From assembly GCA_017395105.1 (NCBI GenBank), contig JAFPWD010000030.1, positions 1 through 35,638 of the forward strand: 35,638 nt of DNA, written 5' to 3'. Shown here piece after piece: positions 33,771 through 35,638 of this stretch. A program made the position numbers and the translations under genes. The stretch comes from Clostridia bacterium. GTDB lineage: Bacteria > Bacillota > Clostridia > Christensenellales > CAG-138. Every line of letters starts with the position of its first letter. Position 1 is the stretch's first letter. The notes beneath the pieces are model-generated. The model had not been told where the DNA came from. It saw only the letters and a program-made list of their open reading frames with translations, and searched no databases.

Positions 33771-35009
33771 ATGAGAAAATGCAGCAATTGCAATAAGCTT
33801 TGCCCGGATACCGAGAAGTTCTGCCAGACCTGCGGTCTGCCCACATCGGTCGTTGAGGAAACTGCAACTGCCGCCGAGCAGGTTCCGGTGAAGAAGAAAA
33901 AAACGGGGCTCATTCTCGGCATAATCGGCGCGCTTGTCGCCTTGGCCGCGGTCGCCGCCATCCTGATCTTCCCTAAGAAGGCTAAGGGCGATCCCATGCA
34001 CCGCTTCTTCGATGCACAGGAAAACTTCGTTGAAAACAAGCTTCTTGCCAAAGAGAATCTAACGGTCGAAAGCCTAATGTGCGGCGAATACAAGCCGAGC
34101 ATTCAGGAGGTTTCCACCGATGCGGAGCTCTCATTCGATCTGAGCGGCATCGATATCGGCTCGCTCGGCCTTGAGGAGCTCGGCTTGGGCGATATCGATT
34201 TATCGGAAAAACTCTCCAAGCTCAGCCTGTTTTTCCAGATCGACAGCAAGCAAACCGATGCTCTGACCGGCGTTCAGCTTCGCTACAACGGCTCTTCGAT
34301 CATCTCCGCAACCATCGAAACCACAGATAAAGGTCTTTCGGTCTATATTCCGGAGCTTTCCGAGAAATGCTATGAGCTCTCGAGTGAATTCTTCACCAAG
34401 TTGATGAGCGGCGACTCCGACCTCGTCGATGCCGATCTTCCCGAGCAGGTTGAGATTAAATTCGACAGAGTTGCGGATCTCAAAAAGAGCTATGAAGCGC
34501 TTAAAAAGGACTATGAGGAGATCTTCTATAAGGGCTTTGCCGTCGAGGATTTCGAGCAGAAGGACAGGGACTGCGAGCTCAATAATCTTGATGTGACAGT
34601 CAGCGGCTGCCGCACTATAACCTACGCTCCGAACGCAGAGCGTCTTGCCTCCATGCTCCTTGAGATGGCGGAGCGCATTAAAACCGACAAGGCGCTTTCC
34701 GACCATATCCTCACCCTTATGGAGAAGTATCTCGGCGAGAACGGCATGAATTTCATGCTCTCCGCGCTTAGCTCAAGCTGCGACGTCAAGCTCGGCGACA
34801 ACGGCCTTATCCCCGTATTCGAGAAGCTTGCTGACTCGCTGAATCTAAATTGCAACTTTAACTGTCCAACCCTCAAAAGCACAGCGATCAGGCATCCGTT
34901 GGTTCTTGCCCGAGGGCAAGAACCGCCATTTTTGCGGACAGACCGTCGAGGATCGCTCTTGGATAATCATTCATCCAGCGTTGTACCCTCTTTATCTCCT
35001 TGCGAGTAA
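33771..35009 (+). CDS. Zinc-ribbon membrane protein, 3' end replaced by an IS30-type element
   Basis: The ATG follows AAAGGAGG. The N-terminus is a double-knuckle zinc ribbon (Cys4, Cys7, Cys18, Cys21), followed by a Lys-rich linker and one membrane helix (about residues 46-67). The extracytoplasmic domain is acidic and has no named family that I know. The natural coding sequence appears to end near 34846, around LADSLNL. After that the frame continues through the antisense of the transposase and stops at 35009, giving a non-native tail of about 54 residues. It is thus a disrupted gene, probably without its original C-terminus. Confidence 0.7.
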   Translation: MRKCSNCNKLCPDTEKFCQTCGLPTSVVEETATAAEQVPVKKKKTGLILGIIGALVALAAVAAILIFPKKAKGDPMHRFFDAQENFVENKLLAKENLTVESLMCGEYKPSIQEVSTDAELSFDLSGIDIGSLGLEELGLGDIDLSEKLSKLSLFFQIDSKQTDALTGVQLRYNGSSIISATIETTDKGLSVYIPELSEKCYELSSEFFTKLMSGDSDLVDADLPEQVEIKFDRVADLKKSYEALKKDYEEIFYKGFAVEDFEQKDRDCELNNLDVTVSGCRTITYAPNAERLASMLLEMAERIKTDKALSDHILTLMEKYLGENGMNFMLSALSSSCDVKLGDNGLIPVFEKLADSLNLNCNFNCPTLKSTAIRHPLVLARGQEPPFLRTDRRGSLLDNHSSSVVPSLSPCE

Positions 35010-35638
35010 GCTTGCCGATATCTGTTCCTTTCGGAATGAATCGGCGTATCAGTTTGTTTGCGTTTTCGTTTGATCCTCTCTCCCATGCACTGTACGGATG
35101 TGCATAATAAACCTTCGTTCTCTTGCCGCTCTGTACAGATTTCTCCATACCCTCATGATCGAGATTCTCACAGCCGTTATCGCAGGTTATGGTTTTGAAC
35201 ACCTTTCGGAATCTGTTTGCACCAAGCTTGCGTTCAAGTTTGTTCAATGCAGCTATTACCGCATCCTGCGTTTTGTTTTCGAGCTTATAAATCAGCTCAT
35301 ATCTTGTTTTTCTTTCCGTCAGCACAAGCAGAGCTGCTTTCGTTTTTGCTTTGCCAACAACGGTATCGAGCTCCCAGTGCCCGAAGTCGTTTCGGCTTTC
35401 TATTTCTTCAGCCCGTTCGCTTATCGATGTTCCCGTTGGATTGTTGTTTGCCCTTCGTACTTTTTCATAGCTTCGCTTTCGCTGCTTGCCGCCTTGCGGC
35501 AGATCTCCTTTGCCAATATTGAGAAACAAGCCTCTCTCTATGTAGTGGTACAGCGTTCTCAGGCATATTCGCACTGAAAACTCCTTACCCTCGTTTTCTA
35601 TGCTTTGCAGCGCGGCGTATGGTGACATCTTTTCTTCA
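34847..35638 (-). mobile_element. IS30-family insertion sequence (right part in window)
   Basis: The element contains the transposase at 34888 and runs past the window edge. The segment from 34847, AAATTGCAACTTTAACTG, resembles the terminal inverted repeats I recall for Firmicute IS30 elements and sits just where the host reading frame breaks. The opposite end and the target duplication are outside the window, so the exact boundary is inferred. Confidence 0.7.
34888..35638 (-). CDS. IS30-family transposase (N-terminus off window)
   Basis: The frame is open through the window edge; the N-terminal helix-turn-helix part is missing here, so only about 250 residues are visible. The DDE catalytic core is intact: HWELDTVVG (first Asp), ITCDNGCEN (second Asp) and ERGSNENANKLIRRFIPKGTD (Glu), the IS30 signature. 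The C-terminus ends MAVLALGQEPTDA. The enzyme cuts and joins the element ends. The body shows no frameshift, so the element may be active or recently arrived. Confidence 0.95.
   Translation of the reverse strand, partial: EEKMSPYAALQSIENEGKEFSVRICLRTLYHYIERGLFLNIGKGDLPQGGKQRKRSYEKVRRANNNPTGTSISERAEEIESRNDFGHWELDTVVGKAKTKAALLVLTERKTRYELIYKLENKTQDAVIAALNKLERKLGANRFRKVFKTITCDNGCENLDHEGMEKSVQSGKRTKVYYAHPYSAWERGSNENANKLIRRFIPKGTDIGKLTRKEIKRVQRWMNDYPRAILDGLSAKMAVLALGQEPTDA

Overview
The window comes from an endospore-forming member of the Bacillota, most likely a gut-type Clostridia. The evidence is the spore protease gpr, a tricistronic GerA/GerB/GerC germinant-receptor operon, a PdaB-like polysaccharide deacetylase, strong AGGAGG ribosome-binding sites with frequent GTG/TTG starts, and textbook sigma-A promoters that nearly all have 17-bp spacers. 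The species cannot be fixed from sequence reading alone. Most of the window is ordinary chromosomal backbone with moderately high GC. The only clear mobile DNA is an IS30-type element at the right edge.

Layout, left to right. (1) 1-1214: a secreted CHAP-domain cell-wall hydrolase with Fn3-like repeats, running off the left edge. (2) 1284-1640: a strong promoter followed by closely packed hairpins and a terminator, which I read as an unassigned structured RNA. (3) 1690-4096: a lipoprotein/permease/ATPase importer operon on the minus strand. (4) 4358-12736: plus-strand housekeeping genes ftsH, a lipoprotein, uppP, then ychF with a cytosolic GH13 amylase and a zinc-ribbon membrane protein. (5) 12778-14201: rpsT (minus) and gpr (plus). 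(6) 14215-20356: minus-strand protein quality control, with rqcH, an FAH-family hydrolase and the tig-clpP-clpX cluster. (7) 20586-26428: sporulation and germination, with a deacetylase, gerA-gerB-gerC, a 56-codon two-helix ORF that looks like a receptor D subunit, and a Cys/Asn/Gly/Trp-rich duplicated miniprotein. (8) 26444-28557: a DUF4430-like lipoprotein and an operon of three related small membrane proteins plus an XRE repressor, with a perfect promoter studded with three copies of an operator. (9) 28597-32988: a MarR-controlled heterodimeric ABC exporter. (10) 33059-35638: a family 6-type DNA glycosylase and a zinc-ribbon membrane protein whose 3' end is cut off by the IS30-type element.

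Functionally, the window combines membrane and cytosolic proteolysis (FtsH, ClpXP, trigger factor, RqcH) with spore formation and return to growth (GPR, deacetylase, Ger receptor). No phage, CRISPR array, tRNA or rRNA was seen. The most novel-looking items are the structured RNA at about 1356-1600, the XRE/three-paralog membrane operon with its operator array, the very small gene after gerC, and the duplicated Cys-rich miniprotein.
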